Of a stretch of 64,000 nt of DNA, positions 48,974 through 57,565 are shown piece after piece. The notes under the pieces were generated by a model. The model saw only the letters and a program-made list of their open reading frames with translations, was not told where the DNA came from and searched no databases. How positions within the stretch are numbered: position 1 is the stretch's first letter; every line of letters begins with the position of its first letter. The stretch spans positions 45,219-109,218 of IMG/VR virus record IMGVR_UViG_3300031227_000018. One strand, written 5' to 3'. Both the position numbers and the translations under genes were made by a program. This stretch comes from a virus.

Positions 48974-50828
48974 TTTAGCTAAAATGTTTTCTGAGGCTGA
49001 AGATCCATTTTTAATGGGTTTTGAAGAAATTCCCAAGACAAGGGAAGAGCTGGACAGTTATTTGAGGTTTTATTTTGGTGTTTATCTAGCTTCCAAACCT
49101 ATTGAAGATGGGAACTCTTCTCCGTTAGATTTTGCGTGGGACATCATAAGTTCGATGATGGGGTATAAAAAGAACCCAAAATTAGAAGATTTTAATTTTT
49201 TGGGTATTGCTTGTCGATCAGGTCAAAAATCTTTGTCTTGTGGAATAATTGAGGCATTTGCTCTTAAGCATGATAGGTGGCGGGACTATTTTCACATGGC
49301 TTCGATTTTTGATCAATCAAAAGTCACTTATGGATATGTTCAAGATATTTTAAATAAAAAATATGTTGATGCAGTGGCTGTTAAAACTGTAATGAGTGAA
49401 ACTATTAGTAAAAGTGGGAGAAAATTAAAAGTTGGAACAGGAACAATTCGTGCAGTTAACTCTTTCCATGGTAGCGTCATTCAAGATGAAGTTGATTTGA
49501 CAGATAAAAAGGTGTTTATTGAGTCAAAAGGTATGTTGTCTCCAGGTGTTGGAAATAGGAGTCCATTGAATGTTTGTATAAGTACACGTAAATTTGCGTT
49601 TGGTAATATTCAGGGTTTACTTAAGAAGAAAGAAAGGGATTCTGATTATCCGCTGAGAGTGCATCGGTGGGGTGTATTAGAAATAACAGAAAAGTGTTCT
49701 GATAAAAAATCTGGAGAATTGAATAGCGAGCTTTATGTTGATGAAGAAAGGTTGGTGGCATTAAATCAATTTGAGTATGAACGGTTGACTGAAAAAGCAA
49801 AACTTGAATACATGCACTACCCAGCTTATGAAAATTGTTATAAATGCGGTATTTTTTCATTTTGTTTGAGGAGATTGAAAAATCAAATAGAAGATAACCC
49901 ATATTTACAACCTATTGACGATATAAGGAGACTTTTTTTTACTGATGATAACGAATTTTTTAAATCTCAAAGATTGAATAGAAAACCGTCAAAGTCGGGT
50001 TTAGTTTATCCAGATTTTGAATCGTCCATTCACCTTGCTTCTTATGAGAAAATATATGAAATTTTTTTAAAGGAAGAGTATACAGGGGAGGTTGATCTTG
50101 AATTGGAAGATATGATTGAGTTGTTTAAGAAGCACAAATGCAAAGTGTTTGTTGGTTTGGATTTTGGTTTTAATGTGTCGGTGGCGTTGTTAGGCGTGGT
50201 AGACGGTCGTGACAATATTTATATATTAGCAGAGTTGGTTTGTAATTTCAAGTCCGACGCTGAATTTGCTTATGAAACAAATATGAAGTGGGGGCATTTA
50301 GGTGTTGATAGGGTTTTCCCTGATATTGAAGATCCAGGTGCTATAAAAGAATTTAAGAGATACTTTCAAGTTGTTGATGCTGATGTACAGCCATATTCTA
50401 GGATATCAAAGGATGTAAAATGGGGTATTGGATTAGTTAGAAAGCATATGAGAGTCCCTGGTACGAATAGAGAGACTAAGTTGTGGGTACACGTTTCTTG
50501 CGAATTAGTGACTGATGAAGTTATAATTTATCGCCGTAAAATAGACCCTGAATTAGATGAACCAAGTGATCAAATTAGAAAAAAAGAAGATCATGCGATG
50601 GATACATTGCGTTATCTTATTGTTGGGATATTAGGGATGTACAGAGTTGGTTATATTTTAATTGAAAATGAAAAACCTGTTTCTAAAAAGATCTATTCTG
50701 GAGAAAACCCTAATAATATTGTTCCTTCTGTGGATGAGGTGGTGTCTGCTGCTGGCGGAATAATGGGTGAAGTTGGTCTTGATAGTGGAAAAATCGTAGG
50801 GAAAAGGGCGAAATTCACTCTGACATAA
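48963..50828 (+). CDS. Terminase large subunit
   Basis: 621 residues from ATG 48963; an upstream in-frame start lacks a ribosome site. The ATPase part has FLGIACRSGQKSLSCGI near residue 84 (Walker A position, but GQKS rather than GKS/T), Walker B GSVIQDEVDL (~166), and an insertion with four Cys (CYKCGIFSFC, ~298). The nuclease part is RNase H-like: VFVGLDFGFNVSVALLGVVDG (~396), VFPDIEDPGAIKEF (~455), and DHAMDTLRYLIVG (~544) supply the metal-binding acids. It pumps DNA into the capsid through the portal encoded next. Confidence 0.9.
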   Translation: MTDDLAKMFSEAEDPFLMGFEEIPKTREELDSYLRFYFGVYLASKPIEDGNSSPLDFAWDIISSMMGYKKNPKLEDFNFLGIACRSGQKSLSCGIIEAFALKHDRWRDYFHMASIFDQSKVTYGYVQDILNKKYVDAVAVKTVMSETISKSGRKLKVGTGTIRAVNSFHGSVIQDEVDLTDKKVFIESKGMLSPGVGNRSPLNVCISTRKFAFGNIQGLLKKKERDSDYPLRVHRWGVLEITEKCSDKKSGELNSELYVDEERLVALNQFEYERLTEKAKLEYMHYPAYENCYKCGIFSFCLRRLKNQIEDNPYLQPIDDIRRLFFTDDNEFFKSQRLNRKPSKSGLVYPDFESSIHLASYEKIYEIFLKEEYTGEVDLELEDMIELFKKHKCKVFVGLDFGFNVSVALLGVVDGRDNIYILAELVCNFKSDAEFAYETNMKWGHLGVDRVFPDIEDPGAIKEFKRYFQVVDADVQPYSRISKDVKWGIGLVRKHMRVPGTNRETKLWVHVSCELVTDEVIIYRRKIDPELDEPSDQIRKKEDHAMDTLRYLIVGILGMYRVGYILIENEKPVSKKIYSGENPNNIVPSVDEVVSAAGGIMGEVGLDSGKIVGKRAKFTLT

Positions 50829-50833
50829 GTGTG

Positions 50834-50864
50834 GGTAAAAGTTTTTAGTTGAATAAAGTATACT
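50834..50864 (+). promoter_or_regulatory. Candidate promoter after the terminase gene
   Basis: In the 58-base gap there is GTAAAAGTTTTTAG followed by GTATACT (TATACT at 50859-50864), 15-20 bases before the ribosome site AAAGGAG. It resembles a sigma-70-like -10 box and shares the T-run of the repeated element but not its spacing. It could drive the portal operon. Confidence 0.35.
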
Positions 50865-50886
50865 TATTGAAATAAAGGAGATTGAT

Positions 50887-51273
50887 ATGACACTGCATTT
50901 TACTTTGTTAAATAAGATAACAGCTTATGAAGATACAACTGCTACGGATTTTCCAAAAGAAGTGATATTGGATTATCAAAAGGAAATAGAGAAAGACTAC
51001 ACTCAGTACGCTTCTGAGAATACTACGAAGGTTGCAGCATTATCAACAAAAGTCATTGAGTTACCTGCATCACCGAGTAATCTTTTGTATGTTTTAACCG
51101 ATACAGAGATTTCTATTCGATTAAATGGTGAAGTTGATAACAACAATTTGTTGGCTCCGAGCGTGCAAGGGGTAAAAAATGGCATTTTTGTTAAAAGAGG
51201 GGCGTTCACTTCTTTGTCTTTTAATAATGCTACATCTGATGATGCGAATGTATCGTATTTTATAGGAGTTTAA
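50887..51273 (+). CDS. Small head-region protein of unknown function
   Basis: 128 residues. The N-terminal third is helical (PKEVILDYQKEIEKDYTQYASENTTK) and the rest beta-rich (LYVLTDTEISIRLNGEVDNNN; GIFVKRGAFTSLSFNNA), resembling small capsid decoration or portal-associated proteins. It lies between terminase and portal with ribosome site AAAGGAGATTG. No family recognised. Confidence 0.45.
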   Translation: MTLHFTLLNKITAYEDTTATDFPKEVILDYQKEIEKDYTQYASENTTKVAALSTKVIELPASPSNLLYVLTDTEISIRLNGEVDNNNLLAPSVQGVKNGIFVKRGAFTSLSFNNATSDDANVSYFIGV

Positions 51274-51275
51274 AT

Positions 51276-53018
51276 ATGTCAAATTTTTATGAAAGAAATA
51301 AGGGTATGGGGAAAAAGGTTGGCCAGTTGGTTAATCATGTAGTGGATGGTTGGCTTTTGAAAGCTAAAAGAACTCTTGATTATACCAATTACATGACATT
51401 AAAGCGTAAAGCTGTTTATGTCAATGATAGTTTTATCACTAATCAGGGGATTTTTCAGGAAAAAGCCAGTATCATTCCTTTTGATATCTTACGTCAGGTT
51501 GCCCAAAGAGATATGGCTGCATTGGCTGTTATAAATAAAGTTGTAAATCGTGTAGCTGCATTTTCTAGACCTCAAAAGGATAGGTTTAGTATGGGATATG
51601 TTTTTGCACCAAGGGATAAAAAAGAAAAATTGACTGAAAAACAAGATAAAGAAATTAAAGGGTTGTATGATTTTTTTACTTACACGGGTTATACAGACGG
51701 TAGAGATAAAGCGGATATACGCAATTTTGATGTTTTTTTACGATTGTTGACATGGGATTCGTTGGTTTACAATCAAATTGCAATAGAATGTGTGGCTCAA
51801 AAAGGTGATGATAGTAAGTTGGGATATTTTACAAATGTTCCTGGAGGTTCCATTCGTTATTCTGTAAAAGATTTGAAGAATAAAATTAAAACTCTTGGTG
51901 GAATGATATTCAATCTTGATAACAGTCCTGAGAGACAATTAGTTGTGGATGATATGGAGAAAGAAGATCTTGCTGACATTAAGTATGTGCAGGTCTATAG
52001 TGGTCAAGTTTTAGCTGTTTTCACTGAAGAAGAGTTAATTTACAAGAGTAGGAGGCCTAGCCTTGAAATTGGATGTCAGGGGTATCCTGTTGGTGAATTG
52101 GAATTTTTAGTCAACACTATTGCGAATCATCGTGTAGCAGAAATTCACAATGAAGTTTATTTTAAACAAGGTCACTCTTCAAATGGTATTTTGAACATTA
52201 AAGAAGAGATGACTGAAGAAGATTTACAGGGTCTTAGGGTTTTGTTGCAGAGGCAAGCCAGCGGTGTTAGGAATGCCCATCGACAATTAGTGACAGCTGC
52301 CCCTAAAGGCATTGAGTATGTTCAAATGTCAAATTTGTCTAATCGTGATATGGAGTGGCATGAATGGATGATGTATTTGATTAAAATGATTTGTGCTGTG
52401 TTTGGTATGAATCCTGCTGAAATTAATTTTGATATATCAAAAGATACAACAGGTTCGTTGGGTGACAGTGGAAGAAGAAATGAGATAGTTCTTAAGGATA
52501 CTCGAAATAGTATGTTACGTCCACTTTTGAATTGGATTGAGGATATTATAAATGATGATATAATGCCTAAGCATGATAAAGATTTGGCTGAAAAGTATAT
52601 ATTTGAATTTGTTGGTTTGGATGCAATGGATGAAGATCAAGAGTTGGATAGAATAAAGAAAAAAATTACTGCCATTTACACTATCAATGAAGTCAGAAGA
52701 GAGCTTGGCATGGAAGATTTGGAAGGTGGAAATATTATATTGGATTCTATATTTTTACAAGGGAAACAGCAAGATCAAATGGGTGAAGAAGGTGATGTGG
52801 GTGGAGATTTATTTGGTGGTGGAGATCCGGAGGATGAAGAAACGGGTTTGGGGGGTGAAGAAGAAATGGCAACTGAAGAGGAAAAGGTTTCGGATGAGGG
52901 TGTGGATTTGGGTGATGTTTTTGGTGAAGATAAAGATAAAGCTAAAAAATCTTTGGAGAAAGCAAAAAAAATGGAGATGAAGAAAGCAAAAGCAATTCGA
53001 GTGGAGTGGTGGAGATAA
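51276..53018 (+). CDS. Portal protein
   Basis: 580 residues. It follows the pattern of SPP1/HK97-type portals: ILRQVAQRDMAALAVINKVVNRVAAFSR near residues 70-100 (clip/stem entry), FLRLLTWDSLVYNQIAIECV (~152), VGELEFLVNTIANHRVAEIHNEVYF (~272), and MYLIKMICAVFGMNPAEINFDI (~368), all typical of the wing and stem core. The last ~100 residues are acidic and Gly-rich (GDVGGDLFGGGDPEDEE), probably disordered. The dodecamer forms the DNA gate; its place after the terminase is canonical. Confidence 0.85.
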   Translation: MSNFYERNKGMGKKVGQLVNHVVDGWLLKAKRTLDYTNYMTLKRKAVYVNDSFITNQGIFQEKASIIPFDILRQVAQRDMAALAVINKVVNRVAAFSRPQKDRFSMGYVFAPRDKKEKLTEKQDKEIKGLYDFFTYTGYTDGRDKADIRNFDVFLRLLTWDSLVYNQIAIECVAQKGDDSKLGYFTNVPGGSIRYSVKDLKNKIKTLGGMIFNLDNSPERQLVVDDMEKEDLADIKYVQVYSGQVLAVFTEEELIYKSRRPSLEIGCQGYPVGELEFLVNTIANHRVAEIHNEVYFKQGHSSNGILNIKEEMTEEDLQGLRVLLQRQASGVRNAHRQLVTAAPKGIEYVQMSNLSNRDMEWHEWMMYLIKMICAVFGMNPAEINFDISKDTTGSLGDSGRRNEIVLKDTRNSMLRPLLNWIEDIINDDIMPKHDKDLAEKYIFEFVGLDAMDEDQELDRIKKKITAIYTINEVRRELGMEDLEGGNIILDSIFLQGKQQDQMGEEGDVGGDLFGGGDPEDEETGLGGEEEMATEEEKVSDEGVDLGDVFGEDKDKAKKSLEKAKKMEMKKAKAIRVEWWR

Positions 53019-53019
53019 T

Positions 53020-53238
53020 ATGGCAATTGTTAAGATTAAACTTGAAAAAGGTGAATGCATTCACGATGTCAAAGAACGGTTAAGTAAGGCGTTAAGTGAT
53101 GATATAGTCAATTTATCGAAGGAATCTTATAATGATCCATTGATGGAAGGTTTGATGGAAGAAGCAGAGAAGGATTTTTCAAAAATTTATTTGAGTATGA
53201 TGAAAGAAATTGTGGGGATATTGAAGGATGAAGTTTAA
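53020..53238 (+). CDS. Small hypothetical protein after the portal
   Basis: 72 residues starting one base after the portal stop. It is helical and amphipathic (CIHDVKERLSKALSDDIVNLSK; MMKEIVGILKDEV). It could be an adaptor or scaffold accessory. Its stop codon overlaps the beginning of the endonuclease relic. Confidence 0.45.
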   Translation: MAIVKIKLEKGECIHDVKERLSKALSDDIVNLSKESYNDPLMEGLMEEAEKDFSKIYLSMMKEIVGILKDEV

Positions 53239-53334
53239 TGAAAAAGGGTTCAAAAATATAATATGCTTGAAGAAACTAAAGTTTAGGTTTTTAAGAATAA
53301 ATGCAACCACTAAAGACACTGTGAAAGTGTAATT
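53238..53334 (+). pseudogene. Shorter homing endonuclease relic
   Basis: It starts MKKGSKI then a stop, then LEETKV in another frame, and ends FRFLRINATTKDTVKV before a stop. Both ends match the relic at 26034-26218, including the identical DNA TTTTTAAGAATAAATG, but nearly the whole middle is deleted. It separates the portal region from the minor head gene. Confidence 0.5.
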
Positions 53335-54219
53335 ATGATTATATCTGATGAAATTAAAGAAAAAATATTTGATGTAATAGACAGCCATTTCAATGGTATT
53401 TTGATAAAGATGGGAGGTAGGGGTGCATTGAGTAGGGAGCAGATTGAAGAGTTGATACAGCGAGGTATTTATTCGTTGGAAATTCCAGTAGGGTTGGTTG
53501 AGGATGCGTATTACATCGGACGTCTGAGACCCACTGTGAAACTTCCAGATGCGGTAATAGATGACATACGACTCGCTAAGTTGGCATTGCCAATGTCAGA
53601 CACTGAAAATTATGCGTTGAAATATGTGAAAGAATCTGTCGGTGAATACGTAACTAAGTTACAGAATAATTTTAAGACCACTGTATCTCAAATTATTGGT
53701 AAACAAAATCTTATGTATAGAAACAAGATTTTAACGGAAATTGTTCGTCCCACAATTGTTAGTGGAATAATCAAGAGAAAAACGGTTGGGGCAGTTGCTT
53801 CAGAATTAAGAGATAAGACAAAAGATATGTTTCGAGATTGGCAGAGGGTGGCCGAAACTGAAATGACTAATGCAGTAAATTACGGTGCTTATGATGCTAT
53901 TGTTAGGCAAAGTGAGGAAAAGGGTGAGAAGTTGAAAGATGTTTATGTTGCGAAAATTGTGGTGATGGACAATGCTTTGTGTCCTCATTGTAGAAAGTTT
54001 TTTGTTAGTGGAGATGGGTCACCAAAAGTTTATCCTCTCTCGGAATTGCAGGCGAATGGGGATAATTATGGTAGGAAAGCTGTAGATTGGAAACCTGTAA
54101 TCGGTTCGGTTCATCCTCGGTGTCGTTGTCAATTAGTGCACATTCAAACAGGTTGGCAATTTGAGCCTGGCACTCAAGAGCTTCAGTTTGTTGGAGTGGG
54201 AAAAGAAAATTATAAGTAA
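53335..54219 (+). CDS. Phage Mu F-like minor head protein
   Basis: 294 residues. The C-terminal ~170 match the Mu F/SPP1 gp7-type head morphogenesis domain: RDWQRVAETEMTNAVNYGAYD (~180), VVMDNALCPHCRKFF with CxxC (~215), a Pro-rich loop, and the closing VIGSVHPRCRCQLVHI (~263), which gives further Cys/His for metal binding. These proteins are in few copies in the head near the portal. Position right after portal fits. The N-terminal ~100 residues are helical and less conserved. Confidence 0.8.
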   Translation: MIISDEIKEKIFDVIDSHFNGILIKMGGRGALSREQIEELIQRGIYSLEIPVGLVEDAYYIGRLRPTVKLPDAVIDDIRLAKLALPMSDTENYALKYVKESVGEYVTKLQNNFKTTVSQIIGKQNLMYRNKILTEIVRPTIVSGIIKRKTVGAVASELRDKTKDMFRDWQRVAETEMTNAVNYGAYDAIVRQSEEKGEKLKDVYVAKIVVMDNALCPHCRKFFVSGDGSPKVYPLSELQANGDNYGRKAVDWKPVIGSVHPRCRCQLVHIQTGWQFEPGTQELQFVGVGKENYK

Positions 54220-54256
54220 AATAGTTTTTTATTTTTGTAAAAAAATAAAGTAAAAG
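54218..54256 (+). promoter_or_regulatory. Bipartite promoter-like element after the minor head gene
   Basis: AAAATAGTTTTTTA (54218-54231), 18 bases, then GTAAAAG (54250-54256). The first base block overlaps the TAA stop. The next start is at 54266 and its ribosome site (AAAAGGAAGG) overlaps the second block, as at 33 kb. The preceding 14 bases are also shared with the copy at 60361. Confidence 0.55.
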
Positions 54257-54265
54257 GAAGGTACT

Positions 54266-54862
54266 ATGAAATTACAACAAAAATTAAAACAGATTCAGCA
54301 CAAAATAGATTTAGTTAAATTGTATAAGCTAGTTGAATCATGGTCTAAATTCCCGATACATTTTCCTGATGAAATTGATGAGAAAGTTGCGAAAGAAGTG
54401 GTTGATGCATTGGTTATTTTTGCCAAAGAGAAGATCAGAGAAATAGAAAGTGAAGAAGATATGTTGGGTGAAGAAGGTGTTGTGGGCGATGAAAAAATAA
54501 GGTTTTATGATTTTTCTTCGAGAGAAATCTTTTGTCTTAAGAAGTTGGCTGAAAAATTGGTGGGATTATCTTCGGAAGATGATACGAAAAAAGGTGGGGC
54601 GGTTGAAGAAAAGAAAAAAAAGCGGGGAAGACCTAAAAAAGATGGTAAAAAAGATGGTAAAAAAGATGAAATTGATAACAGTCGATTCAAGGGTCTTACA
54701 GTTAAGTTGATATCTTTAAGCAACCTTAATCCTAGTGTTGCTGAGAGACCAGTATGTGCGTATGATTTATGTAAAGTGATAGGTGTTAATCATGATATTT
54801 TAACCATTCAACATCAGTCGACGGGCGATGTATTTGACGTCCCTGTGGAGGATGTAGAATAA
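54266..54862 (+). CDS. Hypothetical head-region protein with lysine-rich linker
   Basis: 198 residues. Residues 1-115 are helical and charged; residues ~118-137 are a low-complexity basic linker with a DNA-level tandem repeat (DGKKDGKKDE), including GRPKK like an AT-hook. The C-terminal ~55 residues form a small beta-rich domain (LTVKLISLSNLNP...VNHDILTIQHQSTGDVFDV). It may bind DNA or scaffold. No family recognised. Confidence 0.45.
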   Translation: MKLQQKLKQIQHKIDLVKLYKLVESWSKFPIHFPDEIDEKVAKEVVDALVIFAKEKIREIESEEDMLGEEGVVGDEKIRFYDFSSREIFCLKKLAEKLVGLSSEDDTKKGGAVEEKKKKRGRPKKDGKKDGKKDEIDNSRFKGLTVKLISLSNLNPSVAERPVCAYDLCKVIGVNHDILTIQHQSTGDVFDVPVEDVE

Positions 54863-54885
54863 TTATTATCAGAAAAGGGGAAGCC

Positions 54886-55548
54886 ATGAAAAAAGGTTTT
54901 GATCCAAAAAAAGGCAGTGTAACTAATATTAGAAAACCATTAAAGGCTCAGACACCATCACCTTTTATGGATCTTAGTACTGCGGTGAAAAATGAGGTAA
55001 ATAAAACTGCTGGTGTTTTAATTCAGCAAGTCAGCATTCTCAGTCGTGCGAATTCTTTGTTCAGGCAGTCGCTTGAGGTTTTGCAGACAAGTGTTGATGT
55101 TTTGAAAAGACGTTTGAATGAAAAAGGTATTTTAAGCGAGGAGGAATATCAGAAAGGGTTCGCCATCTGTTATTCTGACCTTCAATTGGCGAAGATGAAA
55201 ATCAACGAAGAGGCGTTAGATGGTAGGGATGGCGTTCAGGACAGTGATTTAGAGGCAGAAGATGGTGATGTTGTTATAATGAAGTATGAGGCTCATATAA
55301 ATGATGAAGAGTTTGAAGCGAATAAAGCTGACTATTATAGGCTCAAAATTGGTGGTCCGGAGAGTTGGACAGAACTTGGTGCATCTTTGATAGGTAAGAA
55401 GAAGGGCGAAAAGTATTCAATTAACTTTAAGTTTCCCGATAATGAGATTCGTAAGGACATAGCAGGGAAAGAGGCAATATTTGATGTTGAAGTTTTAAAA
55501 GTTAAAAAGAAAATAAAAGTTGAGGGTGACAATGAGAGTGGTAATTAA
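54886..55548 (+). CDS. FKBP/trigger-factor-like PPIase domain protein
   Basis: 220 residues. The N-terminal ~110 are helical. Residues ~125-210 follow the trigger-factor/FKBP domain pattern: DGDVVIMKYEAHINDEEFE, then YRLKIGGPESWTELGASLIGKKKGEKYSINF, then PDNEIRKDIAGKEAIFDVEV. In that family the domain catalyses Xaa-Pro isomerisation or acts as a chaperone. The usual aromatic active-site residues appear only partly conserved, so chaperone activity is more likely than strong catalysis. Its place among head genes suggests help in capsid folding or assembly. It overlaps the DnaN-like gene by 17 bases. Confidence 0.65.
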   Translation: MKKGFDPKKGSVTNIRKPLKAQTPSPFMDLSTAVKNEVNKTAGVLIQQVSILSRANSLFRQSLEVLQTSVDVLKRRLNEKGILSEEEYQKGFAICYSDLQLAKMKINEEALDGRDGVQDSDLEAEDGDVVIMKYEAHINDEEFEANKADYYRLKIGGPESWTELGASLIGKKKGEKYSINFKFPDNEIRKDIAGKEAIFDVEVLKVKKKIKVEGDNESGN

Positions 55549-56671
55549 CAGAAAAGATTTGTTATCTGTTCTTGGGGAATTGAATAAAATAACAGTTGGT
55601 AAGGCTAGGAATTTGATTTCAAAGTGTACGACTTTTTCAATCAATGACAATAAGATTGAGTTGTTTGCAGGAAATGCAAGGGTTTATAGAGAGTTTACTC
55701 TTGATTGTGTGGAAAGCGACATTCACAGTTTTTCTTTTTGTGTATTGACTGATCTGTTGTTACGATTTTTAAGATTTTGTAGAAATGAAGAGGTTGTTTT
55801 TGAAATAGATACTCGAACAAAGATGTGCGTCATTAAGGAGGATAACACTGAGTTTTTGGTTTATTTTTTTGAATTGGAAAGTTTTTCAAATTTTAATCAA
55901 AAAAATAAAAAGGAAGGGTTGTCATGTTGGATTAAGAATGACTTATTCAAAGATGTGGTCAGTTCTGTAATTTCCATTATTGGTGATGATTATGGTTTTG
56001 ATTGTGTGAAGTTTGATTTTGGTGAAACTATCAAAATAATTTGCACTGATGGTGAGAGGATGAATTGTGGTGTAGTAAAAGATATTATGCATTTTGATTT
56101 TGATGGTACCGTTAGTTTTACATTATCATTAAAGAATGTCAATGATATGTTGAATTTTTTGAATTTTTGTAAGAATGACAGTTTGTTGAGAGTGATTGTT
56201 CATGACAATCAAATTGAACTTTATAATGAACAAAATTGTTGTAAAATAAAGTTTTGTGATGACTCGAATTGTTTTTTGTCGTTTGATGACCTTTCTTTTA
56301 AGTATCGGGAAGAGTTCGGCAAGATGATGCTAAACTGTGATGATTTTTATCGTATGTTGAAGAGGTTCTCTATTCTATATGAAAAAGGGTTTTCGAAAGT
56401 GGTATTTGGTATGGAAAGATGCAGGTTGCAAGCCAAGATCAATCATCGAGCCTATGGGAGTATTAGTGATTCTATTCCTGCAATTTATAATTCTAAGACA
56501 AGTCCGGTGTACATTGGGTTAAATCCTTATTATTTAATGGATGCAATTAAAAAGAGTGTGGGTAAAGGGGTAACATTATACTATAGAGACAATCATTCCC
56601 CTGTTGTTTTTGATTGTTGTAAAGAAGATTATGAAACATTTTCTTTAATCATGCCAATGCAAGTGAGTTAA
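55532..56671 (+). CDS. Bacterial-type DNA polymerase III beta (DnaN-like) sliding clamp
   Basis: 379 residues from ATG 55532 (ribosome site TTGAGGGTG); DnaN has about 366, far longer than gp45. It shows the three-domain beta-clamp plan: VVINRKDLLSVLGELNKITVG at the start, FSINDNKIELFAGNARVYREF (~35), middle domain with VSSVISIIGDD and FTLSLKNVNDMLNFLNFCKND (~205), and the diagnostic end YIGLNPYYLMDAIKKSVGKGVTLYYRDN...PVVFDCC...FSLIMPMQ. Cysteines are unusually many. The genome thus carries two clamp types; this one would match the DnaE-like polymerase. It sits at the end of the head gene block, away from the replication genes. Confidence 0.75.
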   Translation: MRVVINRKDLLSVLGELNKITVGKARNLISKCTTFSINDNKIELFAGNARVYREFTLDCVESDIHSFSFCVLTDLLLRFLRFCRNEEVVFEIDTRTKMCVIKEDNTEFLVYFFELESFSNFNQKNKKEGLSCWIKNDLFKDVVSSVISIIGDDYGFDCVKFDFGETIKIICTDGERMNCGVVKDIMHFDFDGTVSFTLSLKNVNDMLNFLNFCKNDSLLRVIVHDNQIELYNEQNCCKIKFCDDSNCFLSFDDLSFKYREEFGKMMLNCDDFYRMLKRFSILYEKGFSKVVFGMERCRLQAKINHRAYGSISDSIPAIYNSKTSPVYIGLNPYYLMDAIKKSVGKGVTLYYRDNHSPVVFDCCKEDYETFSLIMPMQVS

Positions 56672-56673
56672 TT

Positions 56674-57039
56674 ATGAAGACAAAAAAAAATTTTTGGGAA
56701 AGTTTATCTGTTTTTTCTTCTTTATCTGGAGTGAAGGAAGATATGAAAGATATTGAGAATAAGTTGAATGTTTTAAATGAAGACATTCAAGTAAAGAATA
56801 AGATCATTGAGGTTTTTCAGACTCAGCTTTATAAACGCGAGAATATGTGGAAGAATATCGTAAATGAAAAGCAAGATATGATGGAAAAACAGGCTGAAAT
56901 TATCAATAATTTGGAGGGAACAGCTTTGATGTTTTACAATGTTTTGTATAAAATGAAAGATGTGGAGAGCGTGGAAGAGGTTGAAGATATTTTGGATAGT
57001 TACAGCATTGATTTTCAAGACATGCCTTTTGTTCAATGA
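56674..57039 (+). CDS. Coiled-coil hypothetical protein
   Basis: 121 residues, starting 2 bases after the clamp stop. Residues 20-90 are a long charged helix with heptads (KEDMKDIENKLNVLNEDIQVKN...), then a second helix ending EEVEDILDSYSIDFQDM. It may be a clamp-associated accessory protein by position only. It ends before an A/T hairpin and a promoter-like region. Confidence 0.45.
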   Translation: MKTKKNFWESLSVFSSLSGVKEDMKDIENKLNVLNEDIQVKNKIIEVFQTQLYKRENMWKNIVNEKQDMMEKQAEIINNLEGTALMFYNVLYKMKDVESVEEVEDILDSYSIDFQDMPFVQ

Positions 57040-57071
57040 GTGAAGTGATTGATATTTAATGGTGTTTAAAG

Positions 57072-57115
57072 AAAGTTTAAAAAAAACTTTTTTTTTGTTT
57101 TCATTGAAGTATAGT
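57072..57115 (+). promoter_or_regulatory. AT hairpin with T-run, and a TATAGT -10-like box
   Basis: AAAGTTT/AAACTTT around a short A loop is followed by a run of T (about 57073-57096), terminator-like though GC-free. It is followed by GAAGTATAGTATG (TATAGT at 57110-57115), 30 bases before the next ribosome site AAAGGGGGG. It could end the head operon and start the early-type block. Confidence 0.4.
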
Positions 57116-57145
57116 ATGTTAACTGACAATTGAAAGGGGGGAGTG

Positions 57146-57547
57146 ATGGGGGCATCATGGAGATCTACTATACCAGTCGCGTTTTATAATTTCACACCAG
57201 TTGTATCGTTTGGCAAATGTAAAGAAGAGGTCGAGTTGGAGGATAGGAATCTATTTCTTGATATAGAAAAGATTCCGGATAATAAGTTGTATCGTTTTTG
57301 GGAGGGTTTTTGTATTGATAGAAGGTATTCTTATGTTATAGCGGAAGGGTCTTTAAAAGATGAAGTTCGATGTAGGCAGGTTGAAAGAAAAAGCAAGGAT
57401 ATGGGGAAAACTGTTGATCAATTCTTAGCTGGAAAACAAACTAAAAAAGGTCATAAAGATTACTCTATTGGATATCCGGATAAGATATTCGGGTTTTTCA
57501 GATTAGATCGTGATTTAGAATATCTTAAAGCTGATGAGACTTGTTAG
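57146..57547 (+). CDS. Hypothetical early-region protein
   Basis: 133 residues from ATG 57146 (a GTG 3 bases earlier is possible), behind GAAAGGGGGGAG. It has a Trp/Phe-rich first half (ASWRSTIPVAFYNFTPVVSF) and a basic second half (RQVERKSKDMGKTVDQFLAGKQTKKGHK). No family recognised. It stands alone between a promoter-like region and a strong terminator, so it is probably a monocistronic transcript. Confidence 0.5.
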   Translation: MGASWRSTIPVAFYNFTPVVSFGKCKEEVELEDRNLFLDIEKIPDNKLYRFWEGFCIDRRYSYVIAEGSLKDEVRCRQVERKSKDMGKTVDQFLAGKQTKKGHKDYSIGYPDKIFGFFRLDRDLEYLKADETC

Positions 57548-57565
57548 TTTGATAAATGATTGAAT

